Source of the DNA: a bacterium HR28 | GTDB lineage: Bacteria > Chloroflexota > Chloroflexia > Thermomicrobiales > Thermomicrobiaceae | Assembly: GCA_002898255.1 (NCBI GenBank) | Contig: BEIE01000002.1 | Span: 62,001-126,000, forward strand | DNA: 64,000 nucleotides | Direction: 5' to 3' | Shown: positions 26,964 through 36,140 of the stretch, piece by piece | Position numbering within the stretch: the stretch's first letter is position 1 | How the letters are laid out: every line of letters starts with the position of its first letter | The notes under the pieces: model-generated | What the model was told of the DNA's origin: nothing | The model's input: only the letters and a program-made list of their open reading frames with translations | Databases searched by the model: none | Made by a program: the position numbers and the translations under genes

Positions 26964-27914
26964 TTACTCCTCCGCCACCACCGGATTCTCCAGCGTCCCG
27001 ATCTTCTCCACGGTCACCCGCACCACGTCGCCCGGTCGGAGGAGTCGCTTGGGCTCGCGGACAAACCCGACGCCCGCCGGCGTCCCAGTCGCAATGACGT
27101 CACCCGGCTCGAGCGTCATGATCTGCGAGATGTAGGCAACGACGTGCGCCACGTCAAAGATCATCTCTCGTGTATTCGAGCGCTGCAGCACCTCGCCACT
27201 GACCTCGCAGGAGATCTCCAGCCCCTGCGGATCTGGAATCTCATCGGCCGTAACCACCCACGGACCCAGCGGCGTCGAACGGTCGAACGTTTTCCCTTGC
27301 ATCCACTGTCGACCGCGGAACTGGAAGTCGCGCATGGAGACGTCGTTGAGGATCGTGTAGCCTGCAACGTGCTCCAGTGCCTGCGCTTCAGGAATGTACC
27401 GCCCTACTTTGCCGATGACGACAGCCAGCTCCGCCTCGTAGTCCACCTGCTGGCTCACCCGAGGCAAGACAATCGGCTCCCCCGGACCGATCAGGGCGTT
27501 GGCGAACTTATTGAACAGCTCCGGATACTGTGGAATCGGCGAGTTGGTCTCCCGCGCGTGGTCGGCATAGTTGAGGCCCAGGCAGATAATCTTCCCCGGC
27601 CGTAGCAGCGGGGCACGTAGCCGTACGGCGGGGTCGCTCATTCGCGCCGCCAGCCCGCGTGCTACCGCCCCCTCTCCATCCCGCGCGAACTCCTCGCGCA
27701 CCCAGGCAGCAACCTCCGCGGCTCGTCCCAGTCCATCACGCGCCAGCAAGAGCACGAGATCTGGCGGACACTCTGCCTGTGCTCGACCCTCCGCATCAAC
27801 AACGCCACGCTGCCGCAGAAGCTCCACCCATCCACGGGAGATATCGAAGATCCATTCCCCCTCAACCACCCCAACACTTGTCCGACCACGCGCAGTGTAG
27901 GTGACCAGTCGCAT
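26964..27914 (-). CDS. Fumarylacetoacetate hydrolase family protein
   Basis: A 316-residue cytoplasmic enzyme of the FAH superfamily. Family members cleave C-C bonds of diketo acids, or isomerise and decarboxylate 2-hydroxyhepta-dienedioate-type intermediates. Recognisable motifs are ICLGLNYADHARE, metal-binding Glu residues in DYEAELAVVIGK, the GYTILNDVSMRDFQFRG block, and DVIATGTPAGVGF. The ATG at 27914 follows GGAAGGGAGGGG; the open frame extends further upstream without a better start. It is the last gene of a four-gene minus-strand operon, 20 bases after the dioxygenase gene. The substrate is unknown but a ring-cleavage product is likely. Confidence 0.92.
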   Translation of the reverse strand: MRLVTYTARGRTSVGVVEGEWIFDISRGWVELLRQRGVVDAEGRAQAECPPDLVLLLARDGLGRAAEVAAWVREEFARDGEGAVARGLAARMSDPAVRLRAPLLRPGKIICLGLNYADHARETNSPIPQYPELFNKFANALIGPGEPIVLPRVSQQVDYEAELAVVIGKVGRYIPEAQALEHVAGYTILNDVSMRDFQFRGRQWMQGKTFDRSTPLGPWVVTADEIPDPQGLEISCEVSGEVLQRSNTREMIFDVAHVVAYISQIMTLEPGDVIATGTPAGVGFVREPKRLLRPGDVVRVTVEKIGTLENPVVAEE

Positions 27915-27934
27915 GGCCCTCCCCTTCCGCAAAC

Positions 27935-28831
27935 TCACGTCCCGTCGCCGAAGCTCGCCGGTGGCGGCGCTTCCGTCCACACATTAAAAACCGCGGAGAG
28001 CTCCCCGCGCCAGATGCGTGGCGGCTCAAACCGATTCGGCAGCCGTGCGACGTCCGCTGTGATCTCGATCCGGTTCCCGGAAGGATCGCGCACATACAGG
28101 AACGAGTTCCCGCCCGGGCCATGCCGGCCGACTCCAGCCTCAATTCGCCAGCCAAAGCGTCCAAGCCGGTCGGCAAAGCGAACAACCTCGCTCACCCCGT
28201 TGACCAGAAACGCCACGTGATGCAGCTTGTTCCCCACTGAACCCTTCACGATCGCAATATCATGGTGGTTCTCCCCAACACGGATGAAAGAGAAAAGCCA
28301 CGGGTTGTCGGCATCCGGTGGAAGGAGCAGGTCAGAGAAGGCAAAACCAAGCTGCTCACAGTAGAAGCGCGTCGGCGTCTCCACGTCGTCCGCCAAAAAG
28401 GTGATGTGGTTGATATCCAGTGGCGCGTGCGCTGCAGCAGGGTTCCACTTCGTCGTGTGTGGGTAGCTTGTTCGCCCATCACGCACCATCACCTCGAACA
28501 CCTGCCCAGTGGGAACCGTGAGCCGAAACGCAGCCGCAATTCCCGGCTCAGGATTGCGCTCAATCGCACTGCACGCGATACCACGCGCCAAATACCGCTC
28601 CCGCGTCTCCTCGAGCTCGGACACACTCGCGACAGAAAACGCCATATGATCGAGTCCGACTCCACCTGGTCGCAATCCCAAATCGAAATGCTCATCGCCA
28701 CCGCAGCCCAGGTAGACTGTCTCCCCGTCACGCGCCAGCTCGATCAGCCCGAGAAGATCGCAATACCATCGTCGCGCCGCCTCAAGATCCTGTACTCGGA
28801 TCACCGCGTGATCGAACGCCAGGAGACTCAT
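27935..28831 (-). CDS. VOC-family extradiol dioxygenase (catechol 2,3-dioxygenase-like)
   Basis: A 298-residue protein with two vicinal-oxygen-chelate modules, as in type I extradiol dioxygenases. The C-terminal module holds a plausible iron triad: His in DINHITFLADD, His in KLHHVAFLVNG and Glu in GNRIEITADV. The first module starts with FDHAVIRVQDLEAARRWYCD. Such enzymes open catechol-type rings with O2, and an FAH hydrolase follows in the operon, consistent with a meta-cleavage pathway. The ring substrate is not identifiable. Confidence 0.9.
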   Translation of the reverse strand: MSLLAFDHAVIRVQDLEAARRWYCDLLGLIELARDGETVYLGCGGDEHFDLGLRPGGVGLDHMAFSVASVSELEETRERYLARGIACSAIERNPEPGIAAAFRLTVPTGQVFEVMVRDGRTSYPHTTKWNPAAAHAPLDINHITFLADDVETPTRFYCEQLGFAFSDLLLPPDADNPWLFSFIRVGENHHDIAIVKGSVGNKLHHVAFLVNGVSEVVRFADRLGRFGWRIEAGVGRHGPGGNSFLYVRDPSGNRIEITADVARLPNRFEPPRIWRGELSAVFNVWTEAPPPASFGDGT

Positions 28832-28846
28832 TGAGCACCTCCACGG

Positions 28847-29890
28847 TCAAATCCGTACGACAACCTTTCCAAACGTTTCCCCCGAATCGACCGCTCGCTG
28901 CGCCTCAGCGAGCTCCTCCAGCCCATACACCTGATGGATGACCGGTCGCAAGAGTCCCCGCGCTACAGCCGCTACCGCAGCTTCGAGATCGCGACGCTGC
29001 CCGGAAAGGTAAAAGTGCACGGTCGTCACGTTCCGATACAGCCACAGCAAATTTGTCGACAGCTCGACTCCACTGGTGCGCCCACACACCGCCACACGTG
29101 CGCCACGCTCCAGGAGCTCGTGAATGTGCGCCCACGTCGTCCTTCCCAACGTGTCGAAAAGTACCGTTGCACGGCCACCGAACGCGGCGCACACCTGCTG
29201 CGGCCATTTCTCATCCAGTAACGAAACCGCACCCTCCACCCCTACCTCCCTCAGCCGGGCGAGCTTCCAGGCGCTCCGCCCCACCCCGACCACGCGAGCT
29301 CCCCGGAGCGCCGCGATCTGCACCGCCGCAATCCCGGTGGCGCTCGTCGCTCCCATGACAACCACACGATCGCCCGGCCCGACGTCAGCACGGTTCACCA
29401 GTCCATGCCATGCGGTGACATAGGACACAGGCAAACAGCTTGCCGCCTCAAATCCCACCTCGTCCGGGAGCGGAACAACGTTACGTTCCGGGACGCACAC
29501 ATACTCCGCGTAACCACCCCAGCGATGGATACCGAGCAGTTGGTAGCTTTGGCACGTGTTCTCCGGTCGACGCGCCAAGCACGCGGGGCACTGTCCACAC
29601 GTCACAAACGTGAAGACAACGACGCGATCTCCAGGGCGGACACTCGTCACTCCCTCGCCAACCTCTTCCACCACCCCAGCCGCATCCGCCCCGCCGACGT
29701 GAGGGAACGGGAAGTCCGGGCCGGCGAACCCGAACCCCGTCTGACGGAACTCAATATCCAAGCGGTTCACCGAGGCCGCATGGACACGAACCAGCACTTC
29801 ACCTGGACGAGGCTGTGGCCGCGGAACCTCAGCGAGCTCCAGCACTTCCGGCCCGCCGAAGGAGCGGAACACCATCGCGCGCATCGCCAC
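28847..29890 (-). CDS. Zinc-type medium-chain alcohol dehydrogenase
   Basis: A 347-residue MDR-family oxidoreductase. The structural zinc site is complete: Cys98, Cys101, Cys104 and Cys113 in TCGQCPACLARRPENTC. The cofactor fold is seen at VVMGATSATGIAAVQIAALRG. The catalytic region has GGADAAGVVEEVGEGV. It likely oxidises an alcohol, or reduces an aldehyde or enone, with NAD(P). It is co-transcribed with the dioxygenase (15-base gap) and the amidohydrolase (6-base gap), so it probably works on an intermediate of the same pathway. Confidence 0.9.
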   Translation of the reverse strand: MAMRAMVFRSFGGPEVLELAEVPRPQPRPGEVLVRVHAASVNRLDIEFRQTGFGFAGPDFPFPHVGGADAAGVVEEVGEGVTSVRPGDRVVVFTFVTCGQCPACLARRPENTCQSYQLLGIHRWGGYAEYVCVPERNVVPLPDEVGFEAASCLPVSYVTAWHGLVNRADVGPGDRVVVMGATSATGIAAVQIAALRGARVVGVGRSAWKLARLREVGVEGAVSLLDEKWPQQVCAAFGGRATVLFDTLGRTTWAHIHELLERGARVAVCGRTSGVELSTNLLWLYRNVTTVHFYLSGQRRDLEAAVAAVARGLLRPVIHQVYGLEELAEAQRAVDSGETFGKVVVRI

Positions 29891-29896
29891 TTCCTC

Positions 29897-31264
29897 TCAC
29901 GCCTGCGCCTGCTCCGCCCGCTTCCGCTCGCGTGCCTCCAGCAGATAGTCGCGAGACGCCTCCACGAGCCTCCGCGCTCGCTCCCAATCAGCCAAAAGCT
30001 TCCCGTCCCGCTTCACAAACCGACCGTTCACGAGGACTGTTTCCACGTTCGAGACATCCGCACCCAGCACGACCGCTGCAACGGCATCGATCAGCGGAGC
30101 GAGGTTGACTGACCCCGCATTGATGACGATGACATCTGCCTTCTTACCCGGTGTGAGCGAGCCAATCCGGTCCTCTTGCAGCACCACATGCGCGCCGTTG
30201 ATCGTCGCCATCTTGAGGATGTCGCGGGCCGTCAGCACATCCTTCTTCACCGGCTCTGGCCGCTCCCAGGCCGCTTCATGCAGGCGCGCCCGCTCACAGG
30301 CGAAGGCGCAGCGCATCTCGGTGAACATGTCCCCTGGTACCGTCGTCACCACGTCAATGCTCAGACTCGGCCGCAAACCGTACTGCATCGCCTTCAGGAA
30401 CGGCGGCCAGCCGTGCCCCATTTGCATCTCCACCTGTGGCGCGATCGAAATCTTGCCGTCACTCTGGGCAACGAGCTGCCATTCCTCATCGGTGAAGTGA
30501 CAGCAGTGAATGTAGGTCGTGTTGGGATAAAGCAAGCCGAGCCGATTCAACCAGGAGACCATCTGCCACCGACCAGCCAGCCGCCCCATAGCGACGTGGA
30601 TCGTGATCGGGAGTGCCAAGTCTCGCGCCATCTCCCACTCGGCCCGCACCACCTCATCGGTGCAGAAGCCCGGGCCGCGCGTCGCGAGCGCCATGGTGAG
30701 TAGTCCCTTGTCACTGTTGAAGTACGTCTTGCGCACCCGCTCCACGTCCTCGCGGGGCGTGACAAGCGTGCTGTTGAACCAACAGGCCTGCAGCGACGTG
30801 TTCGGCGGACCGTATGCGTAGACCGCTCGAATGCCTGCGTCCTGTAACCCTTGGATCGCGGCGTCCGGATGCTCCGGCGTGTTATTGATATGTGACCAGT
30901 CCACAAGTGTCGTGATACCGGCGTTGAGACACTCTAGCGCCCCAGCCAAGTTGCTCGCGTAGACATCCTCCGGCCGGTAGAGCGGGGCGAACGTATCCAG
31001 CACCTCGATGAAGTAGTCCTCCAGCGTCGCGTCCGGCGCGCACCCACGGATCGCCGTTTCCCAAGTGTGCCGGTGCGTGTCGATGAAGCCAGGAAGCACG
31101 ATCTTCCCGGTTGCATCGATCACCTCGGCATCCGCGGCAGCAAGTCCCCGACCAACCTGGACGATTGTGTCCCCTTCAATGAGCACATCACCGCTGGGAA
31201 TATCACCAAGCCGGTCGTCCATCGTGAGCACGTACCCGTTGCGGATCAGCACGCGGTCTGCCAT
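29897..31264 (-). CDS. Amidohydrolase (AtzA/SsnA/deaminase subgroup)
   Basis: A 455-residue metal-dependent hydrolase. The first two metal ligands are His64-x-His66 in FIDTHRHTWE. Further ligand regions are LPITIHVAMG, YIHCCHFTDEEW and SIDVVTTVPGDMFTEM. It ends with the usual DVLTARDILKMATINGAHVV and GSLTPGKKADVIVI. Related enzymes remove amino or chloro groups from heterocycles such as triazines, guanine, cytosine or methylthioadenosine. The ATG at 31264 follows GAGGAGGTGC. It is the first gene of the operon, suggesting that a nitrogen heterocycle enters the pathway; that is an inference. Confidence 0.92.
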   Translation of the reverse strand: MADRVLIRNGYVLTMDDRLGDIPSGDVLIEGDTIVQVGRGLAAADAEVIDATGKIVLPGFIDTHRHTWETAIRGCAPDATLEDYFIEVLDTFAPLYRPEDVYASNLAGALECLNAGITTLVDWSHINNTPEHPDAAIQGLQDAGIRAVYAYGPPNTSLQACWFNSTLVTPREDVERVRKTYFNSDKGLLTMALATRGPGFCTDEVVRAEWEMARDLALPITIHVAMGRLAGRWQMVSWLNRLGLLYPNTTYIHCCHFTDEEWQLVAQSDGKISIAPQVEMQMGHGWPPFLKAMQYGLRPSLSIDVVTTVPGDMFTEMRCAFACERARLHEAAWERPEPVKKDVLTARDILKMATINGAHVVLQEDRIGSLTPGKKADVIVINAGSVNLAPLIDAVAAVVLGADVSNVETVLVNGRFVKRDGKLLADWERARRLVEASRDYLLEARERKRAEQAQA

Positions 31265-31464
31265 CGCAGCACCTCCTCGCGCCGTGCACGCTCCAGCGAT
31301 CACTCCCGGTTCCGAGGCACCGGATCCCAACACACATCGGCGGGATTTACACTCCAGCGTAGTGTGGAAATTCGCTCGCGTCAAGACCTAAACCGAACGG
31401 AGAGAGGCGTTCACCTGATGAGAGGGAGTGTCCGCTGACACGCGCAGCCACAGCCGCGCACACC

Positions 31465-31489
31465 GGTCAGCTGCTCACGACGGCTGACC
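31465..31489 (-). terminator. Weak hairpin downstream of the GlsB-type gene
   Basis: GGTCAGC at 31465-31471 and GCTGACC at 31483-31489 enclose 11 bases, 70 bases past the 3' end of the GlsB/YeaQ gene on the minus strand. No T-run follows. It lies between that gene and the promoter region of the amidohydrolase operon. Confidence 0.35.
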
Positions 31490-31558
31490 AGTCGCCTGGC
31501 CTCTTCCTACCCGGCGAGACGTTTCCGGCTATACCGGACGACACAAGGACAACGTCGC

Positions 31559-31819
31559 TCAGCGTCCACGCGTCACGAGGCGCACAACGGCAATCACAAT
31601 GACCGCCCCAATGGTCGCAACCACGATGCTGCCGATCAGTCCAGCACTGCCGCTGATACCAAGCAACGAGAAAAGGAACCCGCCAACGAAGGCGCCGACG
31701 AGCCCAAGGAGAAGATTCCCAACGATCCCCCGATCAGTCCCTGTCAGCTTGCCGGCCAACCAACCGGCGACCAAACCGACAATGATCCACCCGATGATCC
31801 CACCCGGCTGAAGCTCCAT
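31559..31819 (-). CDS. GlsB/YeaQ/YmgE-family small membrane protein
   Basis: An 86-residue protein of three hydrophobic segments rich in glycine, with the signature GIIGWIIVGLVAGWLAGKL and DRGIVGNLLLGLVGAFVGG. It matches the transglycosylase-associated / YeaQ family found in stress responses; the biochemical role is unknown. The ATG at 31819 follows GGAAGGGAACACGGCG; an upstream ATG in frame gives 19 extra residues with no better ribosome site. Confidence 0.9.
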   Translation of the reverse strand: MELQPGGIIGWIIVGLVAGWLAGKLTGTDRGIVGNLLLGLVGAFVGGFLFSLLGISGSAGLIGSIVVATIGAVIVIAVVRLVTRGR

Positions 31820-32890
31820 CGCCGTGTTCCCTTCCTGTTCTGCGGAGACGAACTCTCCGGAGCATACCGTTCCCAAGCCTGCTTGTCAACCTTTCAGGCA
31901 AAGCTCCCAGATCTCCCTCACCCCAGTTCGCCCAAAACCCCGTCCCACACACTGCCGCAGACCGCCTTGCGCAGGTCGACCTTGCAGACAGCGTCACCCT
32001 GCGGATCGGCGCGCAGCCCAGCCCCTATCCGCTACGCCCTCAGCACCGCACGGCCCGGCGGGTTCCTCGCACCGTCTCCCTGGACACAACGACTCTGCCG
32101 GGTCGTCTTGACTTCCGCCGCGCGGCGACACAGCACGGGAAACCAGACCTGTGCTTCGCGGAACCTCCAGCACACCACCCTGCCCGTCACACCAGCACCC
32201 GGGCAAGCCCAGCCGAGTGACAGCCCCAAGGCGACGCTCGTCACCAGCGCCACGGGAAGGATGCTGGCAAGTCCCTCGGGACTCGCCGCAGGGCGCAGCA
32301 ACCAGCCCGCTCCCCTCCCACCACACACCAGCTCGCCGCCGCGCGTTACCTGTCACGGACATCAAGACTCGAGCCCGGCTCCGCCAGGCACTCAATCAAC
32401 GCATCCTGCGGCCGCACCGACTGAAGCGCCCGACAGCGGCAACTCCTGCAGCGCGACTCACCTGTCCCCTACTATTTCTCGTCACCCAGCGTTAGCCTCA
32501 AGCGTTACTCGTTCCACGCCGGAACTGCAACCCCTAGCACCTATCATTTCACTCTGTCATAGTCCCTCCTTTATCCCCGAAAATAGATAGCTACATCAAA
32601 AGAATAAAACTCCACCTACTCTGCACCTGATCATCGACCCTCTTGCACAAACCGAACTACACCTTCAAGGGCTTTCCTATCTCGCCTCCACTCCCTCGCG
32701 AACCATCCCAAGGACACCACTGCGCCGCTTACCGAGGCATCACGCGAACCATACGACCGCCAAAACCGTTCTAAAGTCCTCGCCTTTTTGGTATTCTTCG
32801 TACCGTCGATTCGAGGCTTCACAGCGATACTTGTCGCTTACTGTCCGCCTGTCCCGCCGAGGATCCACATCCCTACGTAGGAGACCACTG
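31820..32890. other. Gene-poor interval with an AT-rich patch
   Basis: About 1.07 kb lies between divergent genes. Composition changes from GC-rich in the left part to AT-rich around 32560-32625, unlike the surroundings. I looked for a CRISPR array or leader because a CARF protein follows, and found no regular repeat. No gene is supported. Confidence 0.5.
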
Positions 32891-34366
32891 ATGAACATCG
32901 CGACTGCCCCAATGAACCGCGTGCTCCTCGTCTCCACCCTCGGCAACCGCGACGTTACCGTGGATGGTCAACTCATCCCCCAGGATGACTTTCGTACCGC
33001 CTGCGAAGCACTCCTCGCCGAACTTGAGCATGACCGCTCTGCCGTCCTCACTCGTCTCGGCGCTCCTATTCTCGAACGCATCGTGACCTGGATCCTCGAC
33101 CGTCACGCTGACCCTGACTATCGACCTCAGCTTCGTATCTACCTCATTGCCAGCGACCAAGAAGACAAGCGCTTTCGCCACACCGATACCATCCCGGCCG
33201 CGCGCCTCCTCCAAGCCTGGCTGCCCCACGTCTTCGACAACGGCAGCATTGAGCGTGTCAGCCTCTGGCGGATTGACACCAATCCTGCAGACTACGACGA
33301 CGCGGTCCGCTTTTACCGCTTACTTATCGGCCAGCGTGCTTTGCCCGATCCACGCGAATTTGCCGCTATCTACCTGAATCCCACCGGTGGTACCCCGGCT
33401 CTCTCCTTCGGTCTCCTCACCGTGCTCGCTCCCTTTTTCGGCGAGCGCACAGTCGTCATCTACATGCCGGCACGCACCTTACGCCCTACCCCACTCGACG
33501 TCGGGGCCACCTACCGCCAGTTTCAGGCGCTCGATGACGCAATGCGTGCCATCGAACGGTACGACTTCGCTCACGCTGCCCACCTACTCCGTGTTGCCAT
33601 GGCTCCTCTGCCACTCTACGCGTTCGCTGAGGTCCTCGCATACCGCCTCGCCTTTGACTTTCGGCGGGCCCTGCAGCGCCTGGAAGGAACAGTCATCCCC
33701 GCGAGCCGCGGTACCTTGCGTCAGCTGGCACGGCGTGAGCAGGACACCCTGCACCGACTCCTCTCTGATGCCGAGACGCTGGAACAGGCGCGCGAGCCGG
33801 TGCCCGACCGCTACCCAGCCCTGCTGGCTGAACTCTATGGCTCAGCCTCGATCGCTTGGGAACAAGAGCGTTACGCCGATTTCCTCGCCCGTGTCTTTCG
33901 CTTCGAGGAAGCGCTCCTCCGCTGGGCCGTCGAGCACTGCCTGCGCTTACCCACCGGCGTTGACCGGGACGACCGGGGTCGTCCACGCTCCCTCCCCGCA
34001 TTTCAAGCTGGCATCGCCGGCGACCCAGACCTGGCCCAGCATGTCGCTGCGAGCCCGTTCGACCCAACGCGCCCACCGACACGTGACCTGCTCCGCCACC
34101 TCCTCAGCCTACCCCGTCTCGCCGACGATCCCGTCGCGCGGACAGTTCGCGAGAGTTCACTAGCGCTCGACTCCTTGAGCCAGCTTCGCAACCGCAGTAT
34201 TGTCGCGCATGGGTTTGCGCCGGTCTCACGGGAGGAGATCGAGGCACGCTGTCCAAATCCGCTGGAGATCCTCGGTCGGTTAGTCACCGCAACAGGCTAT
34301 GATGCGACGGTACACCCGCTCGCAATGAGCCAGCAGGGGTTGTGCGCCGAATTACGACGCCTGTAG
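32891..34366 (+). CDS. CARF-HEPN protein (Csm6/Csx1-like RNase)
   Basis: A 491-residue protein. The N-terminal Rossmann-like domain has NRVLLVSTLGNRD (residues 9-21) and the CARF signature NPTGGTPALSF near residue 162. The C-terminal helical domain ends in RNRSIVAHG, where Arg433 (or Arg435) and His440 form the R-x(4-6)-H active site of HEPN ribonucleases. Csm6/Csx1 proteins bind cyclic oligoadenylate made by a type III CRISPR complex and then degrade RNA. No cas10, csm or cmr genes or repeat array are in the window, so it is an orphan or linked to a distant locus. Start chosen for GTAGGAGACC before the ATG; the frame is open to 32831. Confidence 0.82.
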   Translation: MNIATAPMNRVLLVSTLGNRDVTVDGQLIPQDDFRTACEALLAELEHDRSAVLTRLGAPILERIVTWILDRHADPDYRPQLRIYLIASDQEDKRFRHTDTIPAARLLQAWLPHVFDNGSIERVSLWRIDTNPADYDDAVRFYRLLIGQRALPDPREFAAIYLNPTGGTPALSFGLLTVLAPFFGERTVVIYMPARTLRPTPLDVGATYRQFQALDDAMRAIERYDFAHAAHLLRVAMAPLPLYAFAEVLAYRLAFDFRRALQRLEGTVIPASRGTLRQLARREQDTLHRLLSDAETLEQAREPVPDRYPALLAELYGSASIAWEQERYADFLARVFRFEEALLRWAVEHCLRLPTGVDRDDRGRPRSLPAFQAGIAGDPDLAQHVAASPFDPTRPPTRDLLRHLLSLPRLADDPVARTVRESSLALDSLSQLRNRSIVAHGFAPVSREEIEARCPNPLEILGRLVTATGYDATVHPLAMSQQGLCAELRRL

Positions 34367-34472
34367 CGGAATGCGCGTATGGTGGTGCTCATCTCCTGTA
34401 TGATGACAGTGACACCACCCTGGACAATGGAAGCTTCACAAACTGTCACCGCATCAGCGCTATAGTGTACCT

Positions 34473-34490
34473 AATCCCCTTCGGGGGATT
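34473..34490 (+). terminator. Hairpin with TTCG loop after the CARF-HEPN gene
   Basis: AATCCCC-TTCG-GGGGATT at 34473-34490, a 7-bp perfect stem with the very stable UUCG-type loop, 107 bases after the stop. It has no long T-run. It occurs once, so it is not a CRISPR repeat. Confidence 0.5.
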
Positions 34491-34651
34491 GTGCCTCCCT
34501 TCTCTCCACGCAAACCCCGGGCAAACTTTCTCGCAGCGCAGTGAGCTCACTTGGCAAACCGGAAACGGTGGTACACTGTGTGTAACATTCGTGACGTCGG
34601 ACAACCAGCACAGTGGCGCATGGCCGGTTACGCAGTGCACGAGGAGGACAC

Positions 34652-34939
34652 ATGACCTCGTGGGGCACGTGAGAGGACTTCCATTTCGAAGACGACCAGC
34701 CGTGCACTCACGACGCCTCCGCACCTATCTTCACTCACCACGGAGTTGAACTTCGCGCTGCACATGAAGCGGGGTTTAAAGCAGCCTTCGCACGAGCTGA
34801 CTGCTTTATCGATCTCGCGAATCTGACACGCGGCAGCCTCCCGTATCCCACAGGTAGCAGCCAATTCTTTGTCTCACCCGACTCCGACTTCCATTTTCTC
34901 GAGCTGGAACTCTTGGCACACGGGCATGGCCGGTTATGA
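34652..34939 (+). pseudogene. Upstream part of a phosphatase-like locus, broken by an in-frame TGA
   Basis: A strong ribosome site (GAGGAGGACAC) precedes ATG at 34652, but the seventh codon is TGA (34670-34672, after MTSWGT). The same frame then stays open for 88 codons with protein-like sequence (HHGVELRAAHEAGFKAAFAR, ADCFIDLANLTRG, FFVSPDSDFHFLELELLAHG) and stops at 34937-34939, overlapping the ATG of the Cys-phosphatase-like gene (ATGA). No alternative ATG or GTG follows the TGA. A TGG-to-TGA change is the simplest explanation. The CFIDL region may be the N-terminal half of the same phosphatase fold. Confidence 0.5.
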
Positions 34940-35205
34940 CCGACCCTACTCCGCCTGAACTGGCCGGATCGCACAGCGCCAAGCGTTCCCCTGACTTTTT
35001 GGACACACTTATGGGAATTCTTGCCCCGGGCATTACTGTCTTCGCGTGTGTTGGTGGGCATGGACGCACAGGCACAGCGCTCGCAGTCATGCTGATCGCT
35101 GCTGGCATGGCTCCAGAAGATGCAATTGCCTACGTGCGACAAAAGCATTGTCGCAGTGCAACCGAAACTCCGGGGCAGACGCAATATCTGTTGCATCTCC
35201 GCTGA
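34936..35205 (+). CDS. Small Cys-based (dual-specificity-like) phosphatase domain protein
   Basis: An 89-residue protein with the C-x5-R phosphatase loop: Cys38-Val-Gly-Gly-His-Gly-Arg44-Thr-Gly in VFACVGGHGRTGTALAVML. The following helices (MAPEDAIAYVRQKHC, ETPGQTQYLL) fit the C-terminal half of a dual-specificity phosphatase. It is shorter than a full domain (about 140-150 residues). The missing N-terminal strands, including the general-acid loop, may lie in the overlapping upstream frame. Activity as encoded is therefore doubtful. It lies 570 bases downstream of the CARF-HEPN gene. Confidence 0.66.
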   Translation: MTDPTPPELAGSHSAKRSPDFLDTLMGILAPGITVFACVGGHGRTGTALAVMLIAAGMAPEDAIAYVRQKHCRSATETPGQTQYLLHLR

Positions 35206-36140
35206 AATGGAGTGGTTCCACGGCCTCCGCTGGTCGCTCGACGGGTGAGCTCAACGGTCAGATGAATCGCCCGGACAAGCCAGCCTCGGCCTGTTGCCCC
35301 AGTCAGCTATCCTTGCCGCGTCTCATTCATGAGGACAGCGCCGTAATTGGCGCGCCATTCTTCATCGCTCGAGGACGGCCATAAGTCGCCCCCGGTCATG
35401 CTTGCCCGCCCACTCAACAACGCCAGCACTATACCATCGATTCTGTTTGCTGTAGGTAGGCTCCCTGTGCTGCTCAATCTGACCGGATACGGTCACAGCG
35501 GATCCCTTTCTGTCGGTGGGAGAGCTCCACCCTCTTAACCGAACATCCCTCCTCAGTTGCCCGCTGATTCTCCAGTTCGGTGCAGGCGACACAATCCCTA
35601 CTCACTCTTCTCACCAGGGTCTCGAACCCCTCCCCTTTAAGCAAAATAACAGCAAAGAAGGACAACGCCTGGCACCCAATTCCAGGCAGGCCACAATTGG
35701 CCTTCGTCCGGTCGCAGCCAACCGCGCTGAAAACCTGTCTGGCAGCTCCGCAATAAGGTTGTGTCCATCGTCCACAGCAGGATCAGCATCGCAAAACGAA
35801 AACCCCCTCGAAGCAATCCACCACGCTCTAAAACGCTCCGCGACCGCCGCTGATGCTCGCGATCTGCGAGCCAGCAAGACAATGCCAGCCATTCCTCAAT
35901 TACAGCACCTCACTGCTCTCTACTGCCTTACTCCCAGCTGATAGAGCCTTACACCATGTACTTCAGCCATCGGTCTCCTCATCTTCAATTAGACCTTTCT
36001 CAAGCAATGCGCTGTCAGCGCTGTGTATGCCGAAAGCCTTAACCCCGCCATTGCCCTCCTTCACCTTCTACGCGTTCACAGCCCATCCCCAATCCTCAAA
36101 ATTCAGCACTCGGACACTCTCTCAAAGCCCTTGTATCCCC
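35206..36140. other. Gene-poor interval, possible decayed sequence
   Basis: About 930 bases between the phosphatase-like gene and the Cas1-like fragment. Codon composition suggests degraded genes rather than designed spacers, but no domain could be recognised on either strand. No regular repeats of CRISPR size were found by eye. Confidence 0.4.

Noticed and set aside
34473-34490. AATCCCC-TTCG-GGGGATT as a possible CRISPR repeat
   Set aside because: CRISPR repeats often have such a stem, and a CARF gene is adjacent, but the sequence occurs only once and no spaced copies were found.
35340-35430. Minus-strand HDRGRLMAVLER resembling the Cas2 N-terminus
   Set aside because: A dozen residues only, and the strand-forming part before it does not match; not enough for a call even near a Cas1-like fragment.
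35600-35640. tRNA-like T-arm (GGTTCGAGACC on the minus strand)
   Set aside because: The stem does not pair properly around a seven-base loop, and no acceptor or anticodon arm can be drawn.
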